Source of the DNA: Azorinus chamasolen
Lineage: Eukaryota; Mollusca; Bivalvia; Cardiida; Solecurtidae
NCBI GenBank assembly: GCA_963576725.1
Contig: OY755240.1
Location: 97,126,316-97,190,315, forward strand
Direction of reading: 5' to 3'
DNA: 64,000 nucleotides
This document shows positions 1 to 12,500 of the stretch, piece after piece. The translations under genes were made by a program, and so were the position numbers. Below the pieces are notes generated by a model. The model ran no database searches. It was not told the DNA's origin and saw nothing but the letters and a program-made list of their open reading frames with translations. Numbering within the stretch: the first letter of the stretch is position 1; each line of letters begins with the position of its first letter.

Positions 1-340
1 ATGGTAGCCCTAGGCCTTACATTTTTGACAAGAATATTTTTAAAGTTTTCAGTAAAACTTGGGATGCCTTGAGCAGAACCAATTTTGATCCTAGGGGCTT
101 AATTCAAACAATCTTGGTAAAGGTCTATTAGATGATGCTATGTACCAAATATCACAGCTCTAAGCCTTTTAGTTTCGGACAAGAAGATTTATAAAGTTTT
201 TACTATATAATCCAATGTAAAACATGTGACCCCCAGGGTGAGGACAATTTGGACCTCAGGGGCAAAATTTGAACAATCTTGATAAAGGTTCACCAGATGA
301 TGTTATGTACCAAAATACCACAGCTCTAACCTAACAGCAT
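1..340. repeat. Diverged tandem repeat, about 200-bp unit
   Basis: Two diverged copies carry the same words in the same order: a 'CTAGGGGC / CTCAGGGGC' segment, then 'AACAATCTTG', 'AGATGATG', 'TATGTACCAAA', 'CACAGCTCTAA'. The first runs about 95-165 and the second about 255-330. This is probably the interior of a larger satellite-bearing element cut by the window edge. It lies in the last visible intron of the RSKR-like gene. Bases 341-551 hold only a weak element-E trace (GTTTGGATCCAGACC near 375). Confidence 0.5.
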
Positions 341-551
341 CTACTGGCGAATTCATGATACCCTATGCTGACAGTTTGGATCCAGACCAGACGCCGAGTA
401 ACTTGGTTTCTTATCAGGATCTAACCAGTTGGTCACTTTGATAACAATAATGAATGTTGTACTTTTACAACTGAAGCAGACAACAATATAAGCTGATGAC
501 AAATGCTCAGAGTGCAGAAGGTTAAAAATGAAGAAGAGGCCATGTACTCAC

Positions 552-3500
552 ATCTGGGAAGTTATCCTCTGTTCTTGGAGCACCTGGAGCATAGCTGTAG
601 CTCACTCCTGTCATAGGGAAAAAGTCAGGGGGCACAACAGCATTAGGTCGTATCTGAATCAAAGAAATCAATGAAACGGCCATTACCAAACTTCCTAAGA
701 AGCAATAAAAGGACAATAACACTAGAATTTGCTGTTGGATTGTAACAAATATTACTAGACAGTCATCAAAAATTCACTCAATAGACTTGGTAATCTACTT
801 GGTAACTGCCAGTGTACACGACTTGTATGCTGATAAATCTTTTAGCTGATAAAAAACAGAGTAAAACCTAATCAGACGGCTCTCACAGGAGCCATCTGAT
901 CTAGGTCTACCTTGTCTGCAAAGATATAAAACGTTATGGGTTCATATTATATTAGTAAAGAAAGGGTGCAGAATCTGAAAACACAACTTCTGCTGAGTCA
1001 TTTGATCTGACTGTACACTGCTGTCCCATAACAAAGTTCATAGGTATATGTTCATAGCACATGATCACTGAGTACTTACTTTTTTCTCTATAATATCTGT
1101 AAAGTTTACATTCCTGTACAACTGTATATTCTGCATACTGAACAAGTCGACTAGGCGTTTCTGGGGACTTTTCATTAATAACTGAAAAGGAAAAAATCTA
1201 TTCTTCAATCTTCCATACAAAACTATATAACATGTATCAAGTTTAGAGCTATTAAGCCTAGGTTTGAAAATGAATATTAAAATATACAAATAGCATCTGC
1301 ATTTCTCAGCCAACCCTACCTTTTTTAGAGGATTTTAACCTTTAGCCTTCTCAGCAAATTATTTTTACAGAATATGCACCAACTACATTTTCAAATATTA
1401 AGTTATAATCGGTTTGTCTACCAAAATCCAATCAGGGTGTCAGACAGTTTGGATCCTGATGAGACGTGAATTACTCGGCCTCTCATCTAGATCCAAACTG
1501 TTTGCATAGGTATTCACTCATCCGCCCATAGCAGGCTAAAGGTTAATGAGTATCAGAAATAAGATTTCAATAGCAAAATGTATTCTTTATATATTGCTTT
1601 AAGGGACAAGAAATCTTGAAATTGTCACTTGTCCGGCAATATATACCATGAAGACGACTAGAAAACTCACTAGTCCTGCAATACAGACAAAGAAGGGCAA
1701 ATCACACGAGCAGACCAGTGGAATATTTATCCCCTATTGCTCTGAAACTGTTGGATTTATTTAGCTCTTTCAACCCAGAACACACATACAGCCATTTGTC
1801 ATTCAAAATCCTCTGGCAATCTTTAGCTTCTCATACTAAGTGGAAATTTCAGGGATGAAAGGGTTGGATCAATACAGAAATATATCTGACCCTATCTGAC
1901 TTCTTTACCTCGGTTGCAGCAGATCTAGTGAAGAAACTTCCATCTCCACCAAATATTTTTAGATTTGACTGTGACATTGTAAAACGATTTTATAGCACTA
2001 GGAATCCAGATTCTGAAACGTTTCACTTACGTACTGTTAGCGAGGATTTTGTATACAGAGAATTACGAAACCTGGACTGTTCAAAAAGTACGGGACTTGA
2101 TAATATCCCAGCAAGATTCCTCAAAGACGCTGCATCTTTTTTAAAAATACACATTACATTCTTAATAAACAGTTCTATTTTAGAAAATGATGTGCCAAAA
2201 GATCTTAAATCTGCTAAAGTAAAACCTTTATTTAAGAAGAATGACCGGTCAAATGTATCTAATTATAGACCAGTCAGCATTTTATCTACTGTATCTAAGG
2301 TTTTAGAGAGGGCTGTATATAATCAATTAGAAGGATTTTTAGTTAAACATGGACTTTTATATGAATATCAAAGTGGTTTCAGAGGTAGCTACTCTACAGA
2401 TTCCTGTCTCATTCATTTAACGGACCACATAAGAAAACAAACAGCAAAAGGACTGTTCACAGGTATGATTATGTTAGACCTTCAAAAAGCGTTTTGACAC
2501 AGTCGACCATGAAATCTTATGTGGGAAACTTAAATGTATGGGAGTGGAATCTGTGAAGTGGTTCAGATCATATCTGTCAGACAGAACTCAAACTATACAT
2601 GTCAATAACTCTCAGTCTGATTATGCAAATGTTACTTGTGGAGTACCCCAAGGAAGCATCCTTGGTCCACTACTCTTTTTATGTTATATAAATGATATGA
2701 GTTGTTCCATAAGTGATAAGTGTAAACTTGCTTTGTATGCAGATGACAGTGCAATTCTTTTCTCCCATAAAGATAAAAATGTAATAAGTAATGTTTTATC
2801 ACATGAATTAGAAAACTGTAGTAAATGGCTCATTGACAATAAGTTATCATTACACCTTGGAAAAACAGAATGTATACTATTTGGGTCTAAACGTAGACTC
2901 AGCAAGGTTGATACTTTTTCAGTTACAACTAATGGTCACACCATTGAGTCTCAAACCTCTGTTAAATATCTAGGTTCAACCATTGATAACGATTTATCTG
3001 GGATTTCAATTGTAAACTCTATTACAAAAAAGGTAGATGCTAGACTTAAATTTTTGTACAGACAACGGCGTTTTTTAAACCATTCTCTGAGAAAAACTCT
3101 TTGTAACTCTCTAATTCAGTGCCATTTCGATTACTCAATTGCATCATGGTACTCTGGGCTTACAAAACAATTAAAGAACAGACTTCAGGTAGCTCAAAAT
3201 AAAGTTGTTAGATTCATCAACAACTTTAGTCCCAGAGCTTCTTTGAAATCTGATCACTTTATAGAATTAGGCTTTTTAAACATTGAAAAGAGATGTAAAC
3301 AATTGAAACTGAACCACGTTCACAAAATTTTTAACAATAAGTGTCCTTCATATCTTCATGATGACTTTCGGAAACTAAGCGACGTTCATTCTTATGGGAA
3401 CAAACCTAATTTTTATGTCCCACGTGTTAATGGGTTTACTTCTCAAACTTTTTATTACAGTGGCATTTTGGACTGGAATTCTTTGCCAGAAAATATAAAA

Positions 3501-6500
3501 TTAATGAAGGCAAAATTTGCTTTCAAGAAGATGGTCAAGAAAGCCCTTATGGAAGAAATGAAGGATGAGGAGAACAGTGATTATGTATACTTTTAATTAA
3601 TATAATGTATGTTATAATAATCAAATAAGTTTTTAATCTGTGATAGATTGGCAATTGTGATAAATGTATGTCTAATTCCCATTCAAAGTAATATAATCAA
3701 TATCTAAACAGTTGTATTACCGTGAATAATAGGCCTAAAATAGAGTTCTCCATATATATGTGGAAAGCTCTCGTTTTAGATTTTTTCCCGTTTTTTTTTT
3801 GCATAATTTGACAGACTCAGCAGACCCTGATCAGTAAATTTTGATTTCAATTTACTGTTTTGAGCCTGCTCTGTCTATACATTTTCAAATTATTGTAACT
3901 GTTTCGCTAAATCTATATAGGACCCCGTTGGAAATAAGTTGAAAAACTTTACGGGTTATCCTGTGTATGTATAACATGTCTTTTTTTATATAAATAACAA
4001 GAAGTCGATAACTGTTATGTCAAATTGTATGACTGTAATTGTATTGATGACATATATATATATACACAAATAAATCTATCTATCTATCTATACATTTTAA
4101 CTCTTTCCTACATATAAACACCTTCTCACCCATTTGCAAACAGAGTAGACCCAGAAGTCTGATCAGGGTCTGCTCTGTTTGCCTATGGTATAATATAGAA
4201 TAATAGATCCAATTCTACAGTTTCTGCCGAAGCCAAAATGTCTTGTATTTCATTATAAATAAAAGAAAATGTGTCCATGGAACATGGATGCCCCGGCCGC
4301 GGAATTCCACTATTGTTTTTCAAAAATAATTATCAGAGTGACAAACAGTTTGGCTCCTGGTGATCCTGGCAGAAACTAGAGAATCCAATCTTTTATAATT
4401 CCATGAGCAAACAGAGCAGACCCAGATCAGACAGATACAAGTTATGTTTGTCGTGTTACCTTATTTACAACTTCCTGGGATTGTATGGAAACTATATGGG
4501 GACATTCATACTCGAGATCTGTAACTCTTTGGGCCATCTCTATATGATCTTTGGCACCATCAATTGGGTACTGAAATACATGTATACACTAAGATAAGAC
4601 AAGTCTGTAATACATGTATACACTAAGATAAGACAAGTTTGTAATACATGTATACACTAAGATAAGACAAGTTTGTAATACATGTATACACTAAGATAAG
4701 ACAAGTCTGTAATACATGAAGTCTGTAATACATGTATACACTAAGATAAAACTAGAACTACCACTAAAGGTGATGAATACCCCCACTAGCACATTTGACA
4801 CAGAGATGGAGGTTATAGAAATAAATCACTACAATATCTGCTACAGTTTAGAAAAAAACTCTAGAAAACCTGAAATTTCCTAAAAAAAATCTCAGTCAAA
4901 GTGCTGTAATTCCGTTAAAAATCAATGTAGTGTAACAAAATTCAAACTTGATCTGTAACTCATTATCATAAAGCTACATACCAAATATCACATCAATATC
5001 TGTAAGGGTTCAGAAAAAAACTCTGGAAAACCTGAATGTCCGGAAAATTTCTAAGTAAAATAACTGTATTTCCGTGCAAAATCAATGAAGTGTAACGAAA
5101 TTCAAACTTGATCTGTAACTCATTATAATAAAGCCACATACCAAATATCACTTCAATATCTGTAAAGGTTTAGAAAAAACTCAGAAAAACCAGAGTTTCC
5201 GGAAAATTTCTATTAAGTAAAATCACTGTATTCTGTGAAAATTCAACAAAGTGTAACGAAATTCATACATGATCTGTAACTCATTATAATAAAGCCACAT
5301 ACCAAATATCACTTCAATACCTGTTAAGGTTTAGAAAAAAACTCTGGAAAACCTGAATTTCTGGAAAATTTCTATAAAGTAAAATCACTGTATTTCTGTG
5401 AAAATTCAATGAAGCGTAACTAAATTCAAACTTGATCTGTAACTCATGATAATAAAGCCATATACCAACTATCACTTCAATATCTGTAGCGGTTTAGAAA
5501 AAAAACTCCCGAAAACCTGAATTTTCTGAAAATGTCTTTCAATATCTGTAACGGTTTAGAAAAAAACTCCGGAAAACCTGAATTTTCTGAAAATTTCTGA
5601 GTAAAATCACTGCATTTCCGTGAAAAATCAACGAAGCCTAACGAAATTAAAACTTGATCTGTAACTCATTATAATAAAGCCACATACCAAATATCACATT
5701 AATATCTGTAAAGGTGTAGAAAAAAACTCTGGAAAACCTGAATTTCCGGAAAACTTCTAAGTAAAATCACTGTATTTCCGTGAAAAATCAATGAAGCGTA
5801 AGGAAGTTCAAACTTGATCTGTAACTCATTATAATAAGGCCACATACCAAATATCACTTCAATATCTGTAACGGTTTAGAAAAAAACTCCGGAAAACTGA
5901 AAAATAACAACTTAATAAGTCATCCCTAAAAATGTTTGCCTTAGTACACATGCATGCCAAGTTTGAATGTATGTGTGTGCAATGGCGACAAAATCATCAC
6001 TAATGTTAAAGTTGGGACAAACAAACACACCAACCAACCAACAGCTGTGACAGACAAACCAACCAAGGCATAAAAATGAAAATGGGCAGTAGTCTTGTAT
6101 GAATATTCATCAAATAAAAGGTCAAGTGCCAAATGCTTATATTACCTTTCCTATTAACATGGCATACATGAGAATTCCCATGGACCACCAGTCAGCTGTA
6201 TGGCCGTACGGGTACACAGCTAACACCTCTGGGGCTGAAAGGTAGAAGCAAGCAACAATATTACAATACCCTAATTGCTCTAAGTATTTGAACAGACAAA
6301 TTGGGGCAAATAGTGCACACCAATATCACCAAGGGTCAATAGGGGAGATTGGTTGTCTGAATATTTCAATTAATTAGCAACAGTATTCAAGTTTTATGAA
6401 GCTATTCAACATCACAGCCATTTCAATGGGGGCACATGGTAGGTTAAGTGCAAACTTGATGTGAAACTAACAACTAATCTATGGGGAAAGGTTGTGATGA

Positions 6501-9500
6501 CCTTTTCAAAACTGTTTGAATCCAGATGAGATGCCAAGTAATTTGGCATCTCATCAGATTTCAAACACTTTGACACACTGATTGCATTTTTCAATAGAAG
6601 TAATTGAAAATTTATTGACAATCTTATGAAGAAATGTACATGTATTTTGAGAATGTGATTCTATAGTTTATTTGACTTTAATCCTTTCCTCCAGTCCATA
6701 TATTTGCTTTTGCACACGGAGTAGACCCAGATCAGACAGAAAACAAGAGGGCCAAGATGGCCCTTAATCGCTCACCTGATTACCATAGATTAGCAGTGGT
6801 TCTGCAGAACAAGATTTTCAAAGATTTAGTATATTGATTTTATCAAGACAATGATTCTGACCAATGAAGATTGGGCTAAAAATGTGCTCTCTAAAGTAAT
6901 TTTTCTAAGATTTGACCTAGTGACCTACTTTTTATTCCCACCCAACCCATGATCACACTCAACCTTGATATCACCAAGACAAACACTCTGAGCAAGTTTG
7001 AGGAAGACTGGGCTAAAAATGTGGCCACTGGAGTGTAAACTAGATTTCTCTAAGATATGACCCAGTGACCTACTTTTTGACCTCACATAACCCACTTTCA
7101 AACTTGTCCAAGATTTTATTAGGACAATCATTCTGACCAATTTGCATGAAGATTTGGCTATAAGTGTGACCTCTAGAGTGTTCACAAGGTTTTCGTACTA
7201 TTTGACCTAGTGACCTAGTTTTTAACCCCACATAATCAACTTTCAAACTCATTTGAGATTTTATCAAGACAATCATTATGACTAAGTTTCATGAAGATTG
7301 GACGAAAATTGTGATCACTAGAGTGTTCCCAAGGTTTTTCTACTGTTTGACCTAGTGACCTAGTTTTTAACTCCACTTGACCCACTTTCGAACTCGTCCG
7401 AGATTTTATCAAGACATTCGTTCTGACCAAGTGTCATGAAGATTGGACTAAAATTGTGACCACTAGAGTGTTCACAAGGTTTTTCTACTGTTTGACCTAG
7501 TGACCTAGTTTTTTACCCCACATAACCCATTTTTCAAACTCCTCCTAGATTTTATCAAGACAATCATTCTGACCAAGTTTCGTTAAAATTGGGCTAAAAA
7601 TGTGACCTGTAGAGGGTTCACAAGGTTTTCCTACTATTTGACCTAGTGACCTAATTTTTAACCCAACTTGACCCACTTTCGAACTCGTCCGAGATTTTAT
7701 CAAGACATTCATTCTGACCAAGTTTCATGAAGATTAGACTACAATTGTGACCACTAGAGTGTTCACAAGCAAATTGTTGACGACGCACGACGGACATTCA
7801 AGTCTCCCAAAAGCTCACCCTGAGCTTTGCTCAGGTGAGCTAAAAACCTTGTGGCATGAATGTATTATCTTATCCCTTTACCTGATAGAGATGTTTTTCA
7901 CACCTTTGCAAACAGAGTAGACCCATATCAGATGGTTTCTGTAGGAACCATCTGACCAGGGTCTGCTCTGTTTTCTTATGATGCAATATCGATATGCTTC
8001 AACAGTTTCTGCTACCATAACAAATTCTTTTGTTCAATGGCCATTACGAAAAATTGGTTAATGAATATTTTTTAATAGATCAAGATGACATGCAAAACTT
8101 CTTGACCTCTCACCAAAGTCAAACTAGTCTGCAAACATAAACTTTAGCGCACTATAGGTGAATAAGTAATTTCACTAATTTGGCATCTAAACATGATCAT
8201 AATTGTTTCACACCCTGATTATGTGTTTGATAAGAAAAGAACAAAGTTTAGTTCCGAATCTGAATTTGAAAACAATTTTTTACTGATGCAATCGCTCAGC
8301 ATACTAAAAGTCAAGACATGCAAGAAATGTCGACACAACATCAAACAGGGTTTTCCTTCACTATTAACTAGTGATTTCTAAGTTCAAAGGGGCATAAATC
8401 CCAGAAATATTGCAGATGGAAAAATACCTGACAATATGCACATCAACATATTGTGTCCTTGCTACATGCAAGATTTTATGAAAATCTGTTGAGCCAGTTT
8501 CAGAAGAGTTGCACTTACAAGGGTAGGGTAAAAAGACCTAGTTATTTCCAAGTTCAAAGGGGCATAACTCCAAGAAAAATTGGAGAAGGAAAAATCTCCT
8601 ACAATATGCGCATCTAGGTATTGTGTTCTTGCTACATACAAGGTTTTATAAAATTCTGTTGAACAGTTTGAGAGGAGTTGCGCTTACAAGGGTAGGGTCA
8701 AGAGACCTAGTGATATCAAAGTTCAAAGGGGCATAACTCCCAGAAAAATTCAGAAAAATTGGAGAAGGAAAAATCCCCATGCACTTCTACATATTGTGTC
8801 ATTGCTACATGCAAGGTTATAAAAATCTGTTGAGCAGTTTCAGAGGAGTTGCGCTTACAAGATCAACCGCCCGCCTAACTGCCTGCTGTAATCACCATTT
8901 CAATAACCGGATTTTCTGCGGAAAACCCAGTTAAAAAACTGTTCTAACAGTATAAATGACATATCACAATGCTGTCCACACTTACCCATATACTGCAGAG
9001 TCCCACACACGGTCCGAGTCTTCTCACCCCTGGCCAACCACTTAGCAAGACCAAAGTCTGTCAGCTGTATATTCCCTACAAAGGAAAGGCAAAACAATGG
9101 TTTTAACCCTGTACCTGGTCAAATTACACATTTGTAAACAGTGCAGATCCAGACCTATACAGCTGCTTGATTAGGGCTTGTTCTGTTTGTTTATTGAATA
9201 ACATACATATGATTCTACAGTTCCTGCCATTGCCAAAAAGTCTTGTGTAAACCCTTTCCTTCAAATAGACGTGTTTTCACGCATTTACAAACAGAGTAAG
9301 ACCCAGATCAGACGGCTCCTATAGGAGCCGTCTGATCAGGGTCTTCTTTGTTGGCATATGGAATTTGATAGTTCTGTTTGTTTAGTTTCTAAAATAGCTA
9401 CAATGTTCCACCTTCCATATTTCATTACAACTAATTTGTCTATGAATATTCAGTAGGTACCGTATTGAAATTTTGAATAAAGCTAGAACAGAGAAATGTT

Positions 9501-12500
9501 TATTATATGTAATTATAAAAACCATCTAATTAATGTTCATAAAGTTTTTTTCTTACATGAATATTCATTAGGTAAAGTATTAAACCTTTAATCCATGAAT
9601 ATTCATGTAAGAAATAACAATTTGAATATAAATTTACTACAATGTAATTACCGCGTCGTATGAACATCGGAAGTTTTGACCAGAGCAGAAACTAAATCAG
9701 ATCTATAAGGGTATATATTTTATTTCATAGGCAAACAGAGCAGAACTTGTTCAGATGGCTCCTACAGGAGCTGTCTAAATTTGGTCCATTCTGTTTGCAA
9801 AGGCATTAACCCTTTCCCTGTTCTATATTTATTGAAAATTCATGGACAAAATAGTTATAATGAAAAACATAAGGTGGTACATTGCAGCCATTTTAGAAAG
9901 TAAAGAAACAGATCTATCAAATTCTACTAGCAAATGGAGCAGACCCTGATCAGACGGCTCATATAGGAGCCGTCTGATCTGGGTCTACTCTGTTTGCAGA
10001 TGCGTGAAAAGGCGTTTATATGAGGGAAAGGGTTAAAAGGCATGCCTATGGAGTAAAGGGTTAACCTTTTCCCTCATATAGGAGCTGTCTGATCTGGGTC
10101 TACTCTGTTTGCAGATGTGTGAAAAGGCGTTTATAAGATGGAAAGGGTTAAAAGGCATGCCTATAGAGTAAAGGGTTAACCTTTTCCCTCATATAGGAGC
10201 TGTCTGATCTGGGTCTACTCTGTTTGCAGATACATGAAAAGGCGTTTATATGAGGGAAAGGGTTAAAAAGCATGCCTATAGAGTAAAGGGTTAACCTTTT
10301 CCCTCATATAGGAGCTGTCTGATCTGGGTCTACTCTTTGCAGATGCGTGAAAAGGCGTTTATATGAGGGAAAGGGTTAAAAGGCATGCATATAGAGTAAA
10401 GGGTTAACCTTTTCCCTCCTATAGGTTCTGTATGACCTAGGTCTACTCTGTTTGCAAATGTGTAAAAAGGCGTTTATAAGAGAGAAAGGGTTAAAAGGCA
10501 TGCCTATAGAGAAAAGGGTTAACCTTTTCCTTCCTATAGGTTCTGTCTGATCTAGGTCTACTATGTTTGCAAATGTGTAAAGAGGTGTTTATATGAGAGA
10601 AAGGGTTAACTCATTGAGGAGTAAAAGGTATTAGAAATGTAATTTTTCGTAAGTGAAAGGAGAGTATTTGGAAGAACCCCTCCTGCAGAAAAGTAACAAC
10701 AAGAGCACCGCGAGACGGGGCAATATACGCCCGAAGGCTGTTCTATTTACACAATGTGTGAACCTTCAGAAGTTGCGCATATGAGGTCTATTAGGGCTAA
10801 GGCAATAGCAAGGAGAGTAAAACTGCTTATTGTAATATAAATCTTTTATTTGTCTTTGGGTCTACTGAAAGCTGAAAAAGGAGCATTCATTTTGAAAAAA
10901 AAGTAGCAGGTAAAAGGAATAACAAAGAAACATTTTCTTTACAAGAAATAATTAAAAAAAAAAAAACATCAATAGTATTGTAATGTAAAAACTGGAAATG
11001 CTTCTTTTAAGCTATAGACATGTTATGTGTACCTCCTGAATTACTCTCTTCATACCACACACCCTTATCTAGTACTGACCATTTGTGTAAACAAGTTTGA
11101 AATAAGTGAATAAATATCCAAGATATGAGCATGGTAAGAACAGTGTACATAGCAATCATTTTCAGACTTTCAGACTTTTTTGAACTTTGGAAAAAAAGTC
11201 GAGAAAGTTTAAACCGAACGTGACATAAGTGCGTTTAACCTTTCACCTTCAAATATGACTGACCTTAAAGGTAATGATGTAGGTCTAGTTAGCTACAGCC
11301 AGGACACAAAATTTGCTAACGCTCTATTTGTGACCTTGACCTTGAAAGTTCACAATTGGGTTTTGTATGCAACACACCTTCAAGTGATACTGAAGCCCTA
11401 TTTGTGACCTTGACCTTGAAAGTTCACAATTGGGTTTTGTACGCGACACACCTTCAAGTGATACTGAACATATGTGTGAAAGAATTTTGAAAATCGGAGA
11501 AAAAATGAGTAAGTTATAGCCAGGACACGAATTTGCTAACGGACGGACAGAATTGCTAACGCCCTATTTGTGACCTTGACCTTGAAAGTTCACCATTGGG
11601 TTTTGTACGCGACACACCTTCAAGTGATACTGAACATATGTGTGAAAGAATTTTGAAAATTGGTGAAAAGATGAGTAAGTTTTACCAAGGACACGAAAAT
11701 TGCTAACGCCCTATTTGTGACCTTGACCTTGAAAGTTCACAATTGGGTTTTGTACGCGACACACCTTCAAGTGATACTGAACATTTGTGTGAAAGAATTT
11801 TGAAAATCGGAGAAAAAATGAGTAAGTTATAGCCAGGACACGAATTTGCTAACGGACGGACGGACAGAATTGCTAACGCCCTATTTGTGACCTTGACCTT
11901 GAAAGTTCACCATTGGGTTTTGTACGCGACACACCTTCAAGTGATACTGAACATACGTGTGAAAGAATTTTGAAAATTGGTGAAAAGATGAGTAAGTTTT
12001 AGCAAGGACACGAAAATTGCTAACGCCCTATTTGTGACCTTGACCTTGAAAGTTCACAATTGGGTTTTGTACGCGACACACCTTCAAGTGATACTGAACA
12101 TTTGTGTGAAAGAATTTTGAAAATCGGAGAAAAAATGAGTAAGTTATAGCCAGGACACGAATTTGCTAACGGACGGACGGACGGACGGACAGACAGACGG
12201 ACACCCAGCCAGACGGCCAGACGATGGAGACCATAACATAATACGACCGTTCGGGCGTATAAAAAGGCAAGACAGAATAAACATGACAGACAGATAGATG
12301 GACATACAATGGAGAAGTGATTTCTAAGTGTCATCTTGCTAAAGCAGGTGACATTTCTAAAGCAGGTGACACAAAAAACCTATCAGGTGATCACTTTAGA
12401 GAGATTTTACTGCATACTTTGTATATATATGCTACTAAGTATCATAATAAAAAACACTAAACTCTTACCTTCTATATCAAATAAAATGTTCTCCATCTGC

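Noticed and set aside
8900..8985. Extension of kinase exon 9 beyond base 8986
   Set aside because: A GTAAGTG donor at 8985 and in-phase joining to APEV at 6234 show the open frame past it is intron.
12020..12334. 104-aa minus-strand open frame
   Set aside because: It covers the (GGAC)n end and satellite unit of the 10700-12265 element; the protein is low-complexity SVRPSVRP.
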